Of a DNA stretch of 64,000 nucleotides, positions 20,010 to 28,120 are shown one piece after another. Origin of the DNA: Pantoea sp. Mb-10 (lineage in GTDB: Bacteria; Pseudomonadota; Gammaproteobacteria; Enterobacterales; Enterobacteriaceae); the NCBI RefSeq assembly GCF_021272205.1, contig NZ_JAJSDX010000009.1:62001-126000 (forward strand), written 5' to 3'. The notes under the pieces are model-generated. The model saw nothing but the letters and a program-made list of their open reading frames with translations. It was not told the DNA's origin and did not search any database. The position numbers were made by a program, and so were the translations under genes. The first letter of the stretch is position 1; each line of letters begins with the position of its first letter.

Positions 20010-21185
20010 ATGTTATCTATAAATCCCTCTCACTCAGCATATCTTTCTTCAATTACCTCACCTGATCCGTTGCAGCAAGAAAAAAAGGTTGCCACAGATG
20101 AAAATGCTTTCAAAGAAAACATGATGCGCGATATTGCCACACTCGAGAAAAATGGCATAAACATTAATGAAAATCTAAAACAGCTATTGAGCAGTGGCAC
20201 ATTAATGAAGGTTAACCCGGCAAAATTGACCAATATTCAGGACATTATTACGCCAGGTGAAGAGTATATTTTTGAGGATTTGATAACTGGAAATAAAACA
20301 ACAGTGGATGTTGCTCGGTGTATCATGCTGGCAGAAGAAATCACCCTCCAGAAAGGAGCCAAAAATGTTAACTTTGAATGTGGTGCAGTATCATCTGGAA
20401 ATCTCACAACGTCCCCGCTCACCGCTGAAAATTATCAACAGGGTGTACCGTTTCTTCTAAGTTGTAAAACCAAACATTGCGACTTCCCCGGTGCTGTAGG
20501 AGGAAATTATCCATTAGCAGAATACTTATCGCATGATGGAATTTCTGTAAAAATAAACGATGAGCATAACAATTATGTCGGGCATTTCAATGTCTGGAAG
20601 CTAGATTCTGGCGATTTTTGTATCGGTACTGTTGCCATGAAAAATGATAGCGGAAAAAGCTACTATAGCCCTAAAAACCTTAAACATCTTTTGTTAAATC
20701 AGGCAGTCAATCTACTTGAAAATAATCAAGCTGCACAAAAAGTATTGATTGGGATGGGAGGGCATAATATGAAAAATCTTTTCCCTGACAGCTTTAACAA
20801 AAGCGGCATAGGTTATGAGGTGCTGGGACGATTACGTCATACTGAAAACCAAAACTTCCTACAGGAAGACGTAGAAAAACTAGAGAGAATCACAAACATG
20901 GCTGTCTACAAAAAGGAAATAAACATTAACAACCAAGATATTATTGGCATGCAAGGAGATCAAAGAAAAGATTTTAAAAATGCGCTTATTATTCTGGACA
21001 GAAATAATGAAAAGGCCAGTGACAGTGATGGCATCGCGCAGGCAAAAAACATTCTTCAAAATTATGAAGACAATAAAGAACTGACCGATCAACAGAAATG
21101 GCACCGAGAATTAAGAATGCTGGAAGCAGCAGTCCAGAAGCAAATTCGAACGCAATTTTGGGCGACACAGAAAAAATCCGATTAA
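20010..21185 (+). CDS. Unknown AT-rich orphan protein, possible secreted effector
   Basis: 391 residues from ATG at 20010, with AAAGGA nine bases upstream; TTG 19926 and ATG 19983 are in frame but poorly placed. I do not recognise the family. It has no signal peptide or membrane helix. The first 20 residues (MLSINPSHSAYLSS...) are serine-rich and weakly charged, as in many type III secretion substrates. The middle region (about 150-285) looks globular, with conserved-looking KHCDFPGAVGGNYPLAEYL and KVLIGMGGHN segments; the last 100 residues are charged and helical. Base composition is much more AT-rich than its neighbours. It lies between a broken chemoreceptor and transposase debris, so lateral acquisition is likely. 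Function is unknown. Confidence 0.7.
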   Translation: MLSINPSHSAYLSSITSPDPLQQEKKVATDENAFKENMMRDIATLEKNGININENLKQLLSSGTLMKVNPAKLTNIQDIITPGEEYIFEDLITGNKTTVDVARCIMLAEEITLQKGAKNVNFECGAVSSGNLTTSPLTAENYQQGVPFLLSCKTKHCDFPGAVGGNYPLAEYLSHDGISVKINDEHNNYVGHFNVWKLDSGDFCIGTVAMKNDSGKSYYSPKNLKHLLLNQAVNLLENNQAAQKVLIGMGGHNMKNLFPDSFNKSGIGYEVLGRLRHTENQNFLQEDVEKLERITNMAVYKKEININNQDIIGMQGDQRKDFKNALIILDRNNEKASDSDGIAQAKNILQNYEDNKELTDQQKWHRELRMLEAAVQKQIRTQFWATQKKSD

Positions 21186-21289
21186 ATCATTTAGTCTCGA
21201 AGGCTAGTCGTCTCGAACACATTTTTTGGGGCTTCGAGCCTTCGTATGCTCGGAGCTCCGCTTTATACTCTGCTCCCATATACCTCCCG

Positions 21290-21755
21290 CGCTCCGCCAA
21301 ACGTCTTTGTAACGTTGATGTTGGCTGGAGCCGCTACCTCGTAAAACACGGCGACAACGTCAGCCAGTGGACCCGCTTTCCGTTGATCGCATGTTTGCCT
21401 GCGGTATGGGGTGCACCGATACGGTTGCGCCTCTCCGGAATGCCCCTACTGCCGTTTCTGTGCAATGAACGCGCCTAAGCGGTGGATTGCCGAACGGCAA
21501 CAGATTCTCGCTGATTGGGACTGACAGCACATCACTTTTACCCTGCCCTACCTGCTCTGGCCCTTTTTAACAACAACAGGTCGCTGCTCAACGCGCTGTT
21601 CCGCTGTGCCCCGAGCCATGCAGCGCTAGCCCGCAAACAAGAGATTGATGTGAGTATTCTCTGCGCCCTGCACACCTGCCGGCGCCAGCAGAATCAGCAT
21701 CCGCACACCCATGTTTTCGTTACCGCGCTCCACGCAGACAAATCCCCGTAGAGAG
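21290..21755 (+). pseudogene. IS91-family transposase remnant
   Basis: Degenerate coding sequence in at least three frames. It carries recognisable IS91 TnpA blocks: a cysteine-rich YGCASPECPYCRF zinc-finger piece (about 21420-21460), QHITFTLPYLLWPFFNNN (about 21530-21575), and ALHTCRRQQNQHPHTHVFVT (about 21665-21725) with the HxH-type rolling-circle motif. Stop codons and frameshifts interrupt it and the catalytic tyrosine region is absent. No terminal sequences were identified. It marks past IS or ISCR-like activity next to the AT-rich orphan gene. Confidence 0.75.
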
Positions 21756-21985
21756 CCGGGTCTGGGTCATATCCGCGACGAAAAGCAGTGGCGGCCTTAT
21801 CTGAATCGTTCGCCGATGGCGGGCTGGTATCACCGCAACCCGATAGTGCTCCGCCAGCTGCTGGTAGGACAGGTTGAGATCCGATCCATAGTAACGGGCT
21901 TTGTTAACCCCGCTTTTAAAGTTGTCCGGGACCAAGATTTCAGGGACACCGCCGAAGAACGCCAGCATCCTGACGTGGCTGAGCT
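21755..21985 (-). pseudogene. IS21-family transposase (IstA) fragment
   Basis: The minus strand encodes LAFFGGVPEILVPDNFKSGV followed by YQQLAEHYRVAVIPARHRR, the central DDE-domain region of IstA with its VPDN motif. Both ends of the gene and the istB partner are missing, so only about 75 codons survive. It abuts the IS91 remnant head to head. Sequence to about 22180 shows no further recognisable IS part. Confidence 0.75.
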
Positions 21986-22445
21986 GTCATGCACTGCCAT
22001 AGGCTCTATGGTTCGCAGGCCCGCTTCATCCCATATACTGCTTACAGAGCCGCAAGTGGCAACCACAGAACCTTTGCCATCGCGTTTTGGACCTATCTAG
22101 TAGCAAGTTGGATATTGGCCAAACTCAGCGGTTGCAGATCAGGAGTAAGTAGTATGCCAGGTACAATAACCCCATCTACCTGACCTGCCCCATGAAAAGG
22201 GCTATCAATATGCAGAAGACGGGCTTCGGTACCTCAAACGGGTGCGTTGTCAGGACTTACAATCAGGGTTCGAATGGTTTTTCTGGAAATTGAGCGGCGT
22301 GAACGCGTGAGCTTGCATTGGCGGTCTCAAAAGAGATCCGCTATTCCGGAATGGCCTATAACATGCCTTCTTCTAAAGCCAGTACGGTTGTGGCGGATGT
22401 GACTAACGCAGTAAGCGAGAGGGTTATCAACATATCCACTGAATA

Positions 22446-22506
22446 GATCAATGATCTTAAGATCAAGAAAGATCATTAAGAGATCAAGAAGAGATCATAA
22501 AAGATC
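22446..22506. repeat. Phased Dam-site (GATC) array at the origin
   Basis: Seven GATC sites start at 22446, 22453, 22461, 22471, 22482, 22493 and 22503. Most are in AGATCA(A/T/C) heptamers, and the last five are 10-11 bp apart, one helical turn. It resembles the methylation-sensitive heptamer region of the P1 origin, where Dam methylation is needed for opening. This is likely the melting region of the origin. Confidence 0.75.
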
Positions 22507-22552
22507 ACCGCGCGTGTATCCTACTGATAAATAAAATGAAATAGCCACTTTG

Positions 22553-22675
22553 GGTATCTACTTTCATGCAAAAGGTATTTACTTTCATGGATCGAGTATC
22601 CACTTTCATGTTCAGGGTATTTACTTTCATGTGAAAGGTATTTACTTTCATGACACAAAGGTATTTACTTTCATG
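22553..22675 (+). repeat. Six direct RepA iterons upstream of repA
   Basis: Copies of the 16-mer GGTATTTACTTTCATG (variants GGTATCTAC, AGTATCCAC) begin at 22553, 22574, 22595, 22616, 22637 and 22660. The spacing is 21 bp, two helical turns, except for 23 bp at the last copy. They are the expected RepA-binding sites for origin activation and repA autoregulation. Confidence 0.9.
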
Positions 22676-22709
22676 TTAGCACCGATGCGCCAGGTAAGGA
22701 TGTGGATAA

Positions 22710-23594
22710 GTGGGAAACGATAACAATTTCATAGACATGAATAACCCTTTTTCCATTGTGAAAAAAGATTCGGACACCGTTTATCTACTTGAGCCTAATA
22801 GTAATAAAACGGTCCAACCCGTCGCCTTGCTTAGGTTGAGCGTCTTTACGCCGGTTGCGCCGAAAGAAAAAGGCAAACGCGACTTCATGATTGATGCGTC
22901 TGAGGAGCTTTCGAGTCTTGAAGTGGCTAAGCGTGAGGGTTATACCGATATCAAGATCCAGGGCGCCAAGCTCAGTATGTCCACGGATTTTAAAACGTGG
23001 ATCGGGATCATTATGGCTTTCTCAACATATGGTTATAGCGCTGAGACTATTAAGCTGCCGTTTACCGAGTTTGCCAAAATGTGTGGTATTAAATCCTCCG
23101 ATCTCAACGCGCGTTCGCGCAAACGCCTGCATGATTCGCTGTTTAACATCTCCAGCGTAACGCTGGGCTTTAGTAGCAAAGATGGCAAAAAATCGATGTT
23201 TTCTCACCTTGTACAGCGCGCCGTGCTCAATATGAATACCGATACTGTCGAGATCACGGCGGACAGCAATTTGTGGGAGCTCTATCGCTACGATCACAAG
23301 GTTTTATTGGGGCTGAAGGCGCTGTCGGAGCTGTCGCGCAAAGAAGCTGCTCAGTCGCTCTATATCTATTTTGAAAGCATGCCAGCGGGCACCCTCTTCG
23401 TCTCCATGAAGCGTCTGCGTGAGCGACTGGCAATGGGCTCGCCCGTAAAATTGCAAAATGCCATCATTCGTCGCGCAATGGCAGACTTGCAGAAAATTGG
23501 CTACATCGATTTTGCTGAGCTAAAAAAAGGCCGTGAAATTCAGTTTGTTATCAGCAGTCGCTCTCCTAAATTGCAAGCGTTACAAGGTAACTAA
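22710..23594 (+). CDS. repA: Plasmid replication initiator RepA (Rep_3 family)
   Basis: 294 residues from GTG, with AAGGA nine bases upstream; the ATG at 22737 lacks a ribosome binding site. The protein has the two winged-helix layout of Rep_3 initiators: a first domain with FTEFAKMCGIKSSDLNARSRKRLHDSLFNI (shown in part) and a second with SRKEAAQSLYIYFES, MKRLRERLAM and a LQKIGYIDF strand. It would bind the iterons as a monomer to open the origin, and as a dimer to repress itself. Iteron arrays flank it on both sides. Its distinct iteron sequence defines the plasmid's incompatibility group, likely the large-Pantoea-plasmid type. Confidence 0.9.
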   Translation: MGNDNNFIDMNNPFSIVKKDSDTVYLLEPNSNKTVQPVALLRLSVFTPVAPKEKGKRDFMIDASEELSSLEVAKREGYTDIKIQGAKLSMSTDFKTWIGIIMAFSTYGYSAETIKLPFTEFAKMCGIKSSDLNARSRKRLHDSLFNISSVTLGFSSKDGKKSMFSHLVQRAVLNMNTDTVEITADSNLWELYRYDHKVLLGLKALSELSRKEAAQSLYIYFESMPAGTLFVSMKRLRERLAMGSPVKLQNAIIRRAMADLQKIGYIDFAELKKGREIQFVISSRSPKLQALQGN

Positions 23595-23602
23595 GCGCAA
23601 AA

Positions 23603-24120
23603 GGTATCTACTTTCATGCCAGTGGAGGAAGGTCTCTGCTTACATGTAACCCTTGCAAAAAGTATCTACTTTCATGAGACAGCCCTCGTAAGGTATCTGC
23701 TTGCATGTTGCGGAGCCACGCCTTTGCGTGTTTTATAGGGGTCTACAGCCAAAAGGTATTTACTTTCATGCATAGCGGCCGTGAATTCATGAAAGTAGAT
23801 ACCTTTGTGACCTTGTCACCCCGGCTTTTGCATGAAAGTGAATACCACTAACACCTTACCCTTATCGTTTGTCCCTGAGCGCATGAAAGTAGATACCTTT
23901 GGACTAAAAATTTATGGGGGCGCATGCAGGTGTATACCTTTTCCTAAAAAATGTGAGCACTTGCAAACTTGGCTGGCCCATAACCAATTCTCTCGTTTGT
24001 TGGCTACGTCCATTTTTCACCAATACGCCATAAAATGAAGGGTATAGCTTACTTTTTAAAAAGTCTGCGATGGGTAATTAAGCTGACCTTCTGCAAGTGT
24101 GCTCCATGAAAGTAAATACC
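23603..24120. repeat. Bidirectional iteron array downstream of repA
   Basis: Ten more copies of the same 16-mer. Five are direct (23603, 23631 degenerate, 23661, 23692 degenerate, 23755) and five are inverted (23788, 23831, 23882, 23923 degenerate, 24105). The two orientations face each other across 23771-23787. A downstream array of this kind usually acts as an incA/incC-like control locus that titrates RepA and handcuffs origins to hold copy number low. Spacing is irregular, unlike the 21-bp phase of the upstream array. Confidence 0.85.
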
Positions 24121-24151
24121 TTGAGCCTTGCGCGGCCATCGCTGTAACGAT

Positions 24152-24182
24152 GACAAAACCAGCGAATGGAGCTGGTTTTGTC
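24152..24182. terminator. 12-bp perfect hairpin
   Basis: Arms GACAAAACCAGC (24152-24163) and its complement (24171-24182) enclose a seven-base loop, 30 bp past the last iteron. No T-run follows, so it may be a transcription barrier protecting the iteron array or a structural part of the origin. Between it and 24560 no gene was recognised. Confidence 0.4.
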
Positions 24183-24561
24183 TAAAGGAAAAATTACGGG
24201 GCAGATTAATTAGGTTGGTTATTAATCAAGTATTTGCTTCATCCTGTGCGCCTAAATGTCACTCAATGTCATTTTTAACCGAGAGTTAAAATGGAGACGA
24301 CGTATGAGTGTAAGACGCAAGCATACTGACCCGTAAAAGATCATCGCGTGTAAGTCTTTCCTCTCTCTGGTGGTGTTAGCCAGCTTGCAAAGCTGCATCA
24401 GCCAATAAGATACTGCGTGCGCTCAACCTCAACTAAACGATAAATTGATGGGATGAGGTGGGAATTTCAATGTGAAAATATCTTTTTTTTATCTTATTCT
24501 ACATAAGGTTACGTGTTTTTTCGCTCGGGTACTTTATGAACGTTAGGGATAGGTAGAAGAG

Positions 24562-24601
24562 CGTTCAATCAAGAATGGGCTGTCCCCTTCTTGATTGAAC
24601 G
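24562..24601. promoter_or_regulatory. Candidate parS centromere (long inverted repeat after parB)
   Basis: A 14-bp perfect inverted repeat (24562-24575 with 24588-24601) plus an inner GGG/CCC pair, starting four bases past the parB stop codon. Type Ia partition systems keep their centromere just downstream of parB, and ParB sites are inverted repeats of this size. No T-run follows on the parB strand, which argues against a simple terminator. The assignment is inferred from position and symmetry. Confidence 0.5.
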
Positions 24602-24605
24602 ATGA

Positions 24606-25586
24606 TTATCGAGTTTCTGCCAGCATACGGGTGATAACCGCGCGAACCGCGTCATCAAGTTCTGCCTGATATTCAGCAGGTACCCGCGAAAATTCATAAG
24701 TGATCAGACGCTTTTCCGTGTCAATTTTCTTGCGGGCAAACTGCTTTTTATCGGCAAAGTCAGCCAATTTTTCCGTAATAATCTTTTTGCGTGCAGATAC
24801 AGACCTGGCGTCGGCTACTGCAGCGCGAAAATGTTGAAGAATACGTGCTTTAACCGCCGGATCGTCAGTAGCAGGAGCAGCCTCGTCGCCCAACCGAGCG
24901 CGGACGGCAGCGGCGAGATCGGCTGCACCAATATTTTTATGGCTGGCTTTTTCAACCACATCCAATAGCGTCTGATAATCACTAATTGAGAGTTCGCTGA
25001 CGGCAGGAAAAATGCCTATTACCTCGTCCGGTACTGAAGCTGCCTGGAAGGCCCGCGTCACCTTAGCAGGCGACAGGCCTTCCGCTGCGGCAATTTCAGA
25101 CTGGCTGGTTCCCTCCGGATACATCAGGCGAAGCCGTTTACCCAATTCACGAAGCGTGTGCTCGCGGGCAGTCTGGATATCTACGGCCAGCTGCCTGGCA
25201 TCAGCCAGCGACAGCGCATCTCGCGTTACCAGCACTTCAAAAGGCGTGCCCTGATAGATACAGGCTGCCCGCCGACGTGAGCCATCGAGAATTTCAACTC
25301 GGCCATTTACTTCCCGGCCAATGGCAGGGAAGAATTGCTGCAATTTGATGGTTCGGGTGATGTCACTGACGGATTCCGGCGTGAGGAATGCCTGATCGCG
25401 GCCGTTTACTGCGGCATCGACAAAGGTTTGAGATTCAATATCGTCGTGCAGAATTTTTGTCAGCGTGAAGCGCGCTTCCGCACCCGATTTGAGGGTAAAT
25501 ATACGTTCACTCTCTGACTCATTCATCATTTTAGAAAAGCTGGAATTCCCCAGCTGCCGGCCCAGTTTGACCATACCCTTTTTCAT
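24606..25586 (-). CDS. parB: Plasmid partition protein ParB
   Basis: 326 residues, similar in size to P1 ParB and F SopB. The N-terminal region includes a ParB/RepB nuclease-like domain with GRVEILDGSRRRAAC (about residues 95-109). A central helix-turn-helix (TSQSEIAAAEGLSPAKVTRAFQ in part) binds parS. The C-terminus (ITYEFSRVPAEYQAELDDAV) resembles the dimerisation region. The start overlaps the parA stop in ATGA, giving coupled synthesis. It binds the centromere and stimulates ParA ATPase to move plasmid copies apart. Confidence 0.9.
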   Translation of the reverse strand: MKKGMVKLGRQLGNSSFSKMMNESESERIFTLKSGAEARFTLTKILHDDIESQTFVDAAVNGRDQAFLTPESVSDITRTIKLQQFFPAIGREVNGRVEILDGSRRRAACIYQGTPFEVLVTRDALSLADARQLAVDIQTAREHTLRELGKRLRLMYPEGTSQSEIAAAEGLSPAKVTRAFQAASVPDEVIGIFPAVSELSISDYQTLLDVVEKASHKNIGAADLAAAVRARLGDEAAPATDDPAVKARILQHFRAAVADARSVSARKKIITEKLADFADKKQFARKKIDTEKRLITYEFSRVPAEYQAELDDAVRAVITRMLAETR

Positions 25587-26791
25587 TTCATCCCCCTTAC
25601 AAACTCAATCCGTTTAAACACGGCCTGGGTGAAGCGTTCTGCTTCGCGTTTAGCATTTTTTAAGGCTTCGGCGCTGCCGGGATAAGAGCTGGGATCGGCG
25701 CTGATAATGGTATCAAAGCTCTCACCGCAACGTTCAAAGCCATCCAGGCGAGGCAATGTGGCGTCCAGTATATGTGAGGTGAAAACATCACGTGCCAGAC
25801 CGTGGGTCATTTCATGATCGCGCTTAGCCGTCATTTTGGACATAAAACCGATGTTGCCCTTGATGCGTGGCGTGATCCCCTCCTCCTCGAGCTGCTCAAT
25901 CATTTCAGGCAGACGCGTTAAGTATTTCAATGTGGAGTGAAAATCGACCTGCGCGGGAGGCGTTGGTGTCAGCAACAGGTCGCTCGCGGCCAGTGCATTG
26001 AGCATGAAAGCGTCCAGGTGTGGTCCGGTGTCGATAAAGATAAAGTCATAATCATCTGCTACCCGATCAATCAATGTGCGACGCAACACTTCTGAAGGCA
26101 GCATGTTGGGCAGATGCTCTTGCACCAAATCGTTCCACTGACTTGCGATAAATCCGTCGTCTATAGAGGCCGGGATCACGTCAACGCCCGGAATAATCGT
26201 CGGCTTGATAATGTCCTCTTTTATCTGGTCGGCATCCAGGTCGTTCAGCATGGCCTGCGCAGCCGTTTCCATAATGGAACCGATGCTGTTGGCATGATTC
26301 AGGAACATGGTACTGGAGGCTTGTGGATCGAGGTCAATGACCAAAATTCGCAGGTCGTGTTGCAATAAATCCTGATGGACGCGTAGCCCGTGCGCCAACG
26401 TAACGGTGCTGACAGTTTTTGATACGCCGCCTTTTAGGTTTACGACGAACATCACAAAAGGACCTTCGCCAGCATGCAGATCGCGATATTTAGGGACCTT
26501 GCGGTGCGCGTAAATGTCGACAACATCTTGGATGGTCAGGGCGTAATGTCGAGCATTCCCCGCATCCTTTTTGCCAAATACGTGCCCTTGCTGCTCCATC
26601 TCTTCAATGGCTTGCTCAACGGCTCTGCGGCTCAACTTGGGTAAATTGGCTACCGAGTTTCGGGTGAAGGTTTGATAGTACTGATTCAGCCCAAATTCAC
26701 TGCGCCTGTCGCTGATATCATCGCTCATACTACGAAGCATCGCATTGGCCCTGCGCGCCGTCTCATCCACCCCGCCGTAATGACTTTTCAT
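25583..26791 (-). CDS. parA: Plasmid partition ATPase ParA (type Ia)
   Basis: 402 residues from ATG at 26791, which has CGGAG six bases upstream; the in-frame ATG at 26809 overlaps this site. The N-terminal 100 residues carry a helix-turn-helix typical of autoregulating type Ia ParA/SopA. The deviant Walker A (KGGVSKTVS) follows near residue 118, then a Walker A' (LVIDLDPQAS) and Walker B (DFIFIDTGPHLD). ATP-bound ParA coats the nucleoid and, with ParB-parS, segregates the plasmid. It presumably represses its own promoter. Confidence 0.92.
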   Translation of the reverse strand: MKSHYGGVDETARRANAMLRSMSDDISDRRSEFGLNQYYQTFTRNSVANLPKLSRRAVEQAIEEMEQQGHVFGKKDAGNARHYALTIQDVVDIYAHRKVPKYRDLHAGEGPFVMFVVNLKGGVSKTVSTVTLAHGLRVHQDLLQHDLRILVIDLDPQASSTMFLNHANSIGSIMETAAQAMLNDLDADQIKEDIIKPTIIPGVDVIPASIDDGFIASQWNDLVQEHLPNMLPSEVLRRTLIDRVADDYDFIFIDTGPHLDAFMLNALAASDLLLTPTPPAQVDFHSTLKYLTRLPEMIEQLEEEGITPRIKGNIGFMSKMTAKRDHEMTHGLARDVFTSHILDATLPRLDGFERCGESFDTIISADPSSYPGSAEALKNAKREAERFTQAVFKRIEFVRGMK

Positions 26792-26818
26792 CTTTCGCTC
26801 CGTTAGCATTTTTTTGCT

Positions 26819-26846
26819 AGTGTACAGAGATGAATGCTGTGTGCAA
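26819..26846 (-). promoter_or_regulatory. parAB promoter
   Basis: On the minus strand TTGCAC (26846-26841) and TACACT (26824-26819) are separated by 16 bases, placing the start about 20 bases before the parA ribosome binding site. The AT-rich, partly symmetrical surroundings could hold the ParA operator. Confidence 0.5.
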
Positions 26847-27294
26847 CATTTAATGAAAAATCATAAAATCCTTGTCGGTCAATTATCTCTTGATCGCGTT
26901 GCTATTCTTCAAGCACCGTTTGCTCAGAGAGACGGTTTAATTACTTCATGCCTTACCGTGTAAAAGCCTCAACGTCGTGAAAATTACCCATTTAGGTTTC
27001 ATGTTTAAGTTGTTGTTTTTTATGTATTTTTTAAGATTATTTCAGGTTGAAATTCCCGTCTTTTCACATGGTCTGCGGCCGGTCAGCTTATCCCCTCCCC
27101 TCTCCGCTAAGCAGTGTGGTTAGGCGATTTAAGATCCAGCAGTCATTCAGTGAATATCGCTAATATCCCTTTCTCTGTAAATCATGGCTAATGCATCAGC
27201 GAAATCAGCGTAACAATCACACTCAACTAAGCTGAACACGATGGCAGAGAAACGCGACAAGTTTCGCTGTAGAAGAATGAGCATGAGGAAAAGC
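26847..27294. other. Intergenic region between parA and the phosphoesterase gene
   Basis: About 450 bp of moderately AT-rich sequence between divergent genes. The left end carries the parAB control region. I found no ORF, RNA gene or repeat in the rest. A promoter for the phosphoesterase should lie near 27180-27240 but was not clear. Confidence 0.35.
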
Positions 27295-28035
27295 ATGTTA
27301 ATAGCGCAAATAAGTGATATTCACGCCGCAACCGATAATCATTTTTTAGATGACTTTGAGCGGGCACTACAGTGGCTTAGCCAATTATCGCCTGATGTCC
27401 TGGTGCTGACCGGTGATCTGATAGACGAAACATGGCATGAAGGATATAAAAAAATTGCTGGTCTGTTGAATGACCAACCTTACCCTACGCTGCTGTTACC
27501 GGGGAATTCAGATGATCCCGTGCTTATGCGGAAGACGTGGAGTGATACGTACTGGTTAGCTGATGAGCCATCCGCATTGCTGCATTTTCGCTATAGCACA
27601 GAGAGCCTTGATCTACTCGGTATTGACTCAACAGTAAGCGGCCATGTGCATGGACGCTTACAAGGCCGGCTCGCCTGGGTTGAGGAACATCTTATGCAAT
27701 CGGGTACCAAGCCCTCCATGCTGTTTTTGCATCATCACCTGTTTCCGTCGGGTATTCCAACCTTAGATGAGACAATGTGTCGCGACAGGGCTGAGCTGGA
27801 ACGGATAGTAATGAAGTACCCCGGACGAGTTTTAGCGATTGCAACCGGACATGTTCATCGGCCGGTTGCCGGCACGTTTGCAGGCGTTCCAACCAGCATA
27901 TGCGGCGCCATCTGTTCGGCGAATCCATTATGGTTCGAAGCGCCAATTATCCCTTCTGTTGGTGAACCGCCTATGTTAATGGTCCATCGTTACGTTAATG
28001 GCTGCCTAAGTAGCCATCACGTTGCAATTCGATAA
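27295..28035 (+). CDS. CpdA-like metallophosphoesterase
   Basis: 246 residues from ATG at 27295, which has GAGGA five bases upstream; longer in-frame starts back to 27241 add residues without family character. The dimetal phosphoesterase signature is complete: ISDIH near residue 8, TGDLIDE near 42, GNSD in place of GNHD near 73, LHHHLFPSG near 145 and TGHVHR near 185. This is the class III cyclic-nucleotide phosphodiesterase (CpdA/Icc) fold. The substrate may be cAMP or another phosphodiester; the family is broad. It is a single gene between parA and the ComB-like gene. Confidence 0.85.
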   Translation: MLIAQISDIHAATDNHFLDDFERALQWLSQLSPDVLVLTGDLIDETWHEGYKKIAGLLNDQPYPTLLLPGNSDDPVLMRKTWSDTYWLADEPSALLHFRYSTESLDLLGIDSTVSGHVHGRLQGRLAWVEEHLMQSGTKPSMLFLHHHLFPSGIPTLDETMCRDRAELERIVMKYPGRVLAIATGHVHRPVAGTFAGVPTSICGAICSANPLWFEAPIIPSVGEPPMLMVHRYVNGCLSSHHVAIR

Positions 28036-28120
28036 GGTTTTTAGGCTGATAGTAGACGCGTAGGATGTATCAATACCTGAAAGGCTTCTCCACCCAAAGA
28101 TGAGACTTCAAAGGCGGGCG

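Larger units (their letters stand above)
22424..22709. other. Plasmid replication origin
   Basis: Directly upstream of repA are assembled: a near-consensus DnaA box TTATCAACA (22424-22432, one mismatch), a cluster of seven GATC sites (22446-22506), an AT-rich stretch (about 22510-22550), six direct iterons (22553-22675), and a perfect DnaA box on the minus strand (TGTGGATAA, 22701-22709) next to the repA start. This is the layout of iteron-controlled Rep_3 origins such as that of P1. Confidence 0.8.

Noticed and set aside
23832-24038. 68-residue plus-strand ORF downstream of repA
   Set aside because: It runs through the inverted iterons and encodes repeat-derived sequence, with no ribosome binding site and no family resemblance.
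22553-24120. CRISPR-like array
   Set aside because: The repeats are 16-mers with 5-bp gaps in the upstream set, lie in both orientations downstream, and flank a Rep_3 gene. They are iterons, and no cas genes are present.
24562-24601. Simple intrinsic terminator for parB
   Set aside because: The stem is strong but there is no T-run on the parB strand, so it is listed as a parS candidate. A terminator role is not excluded.
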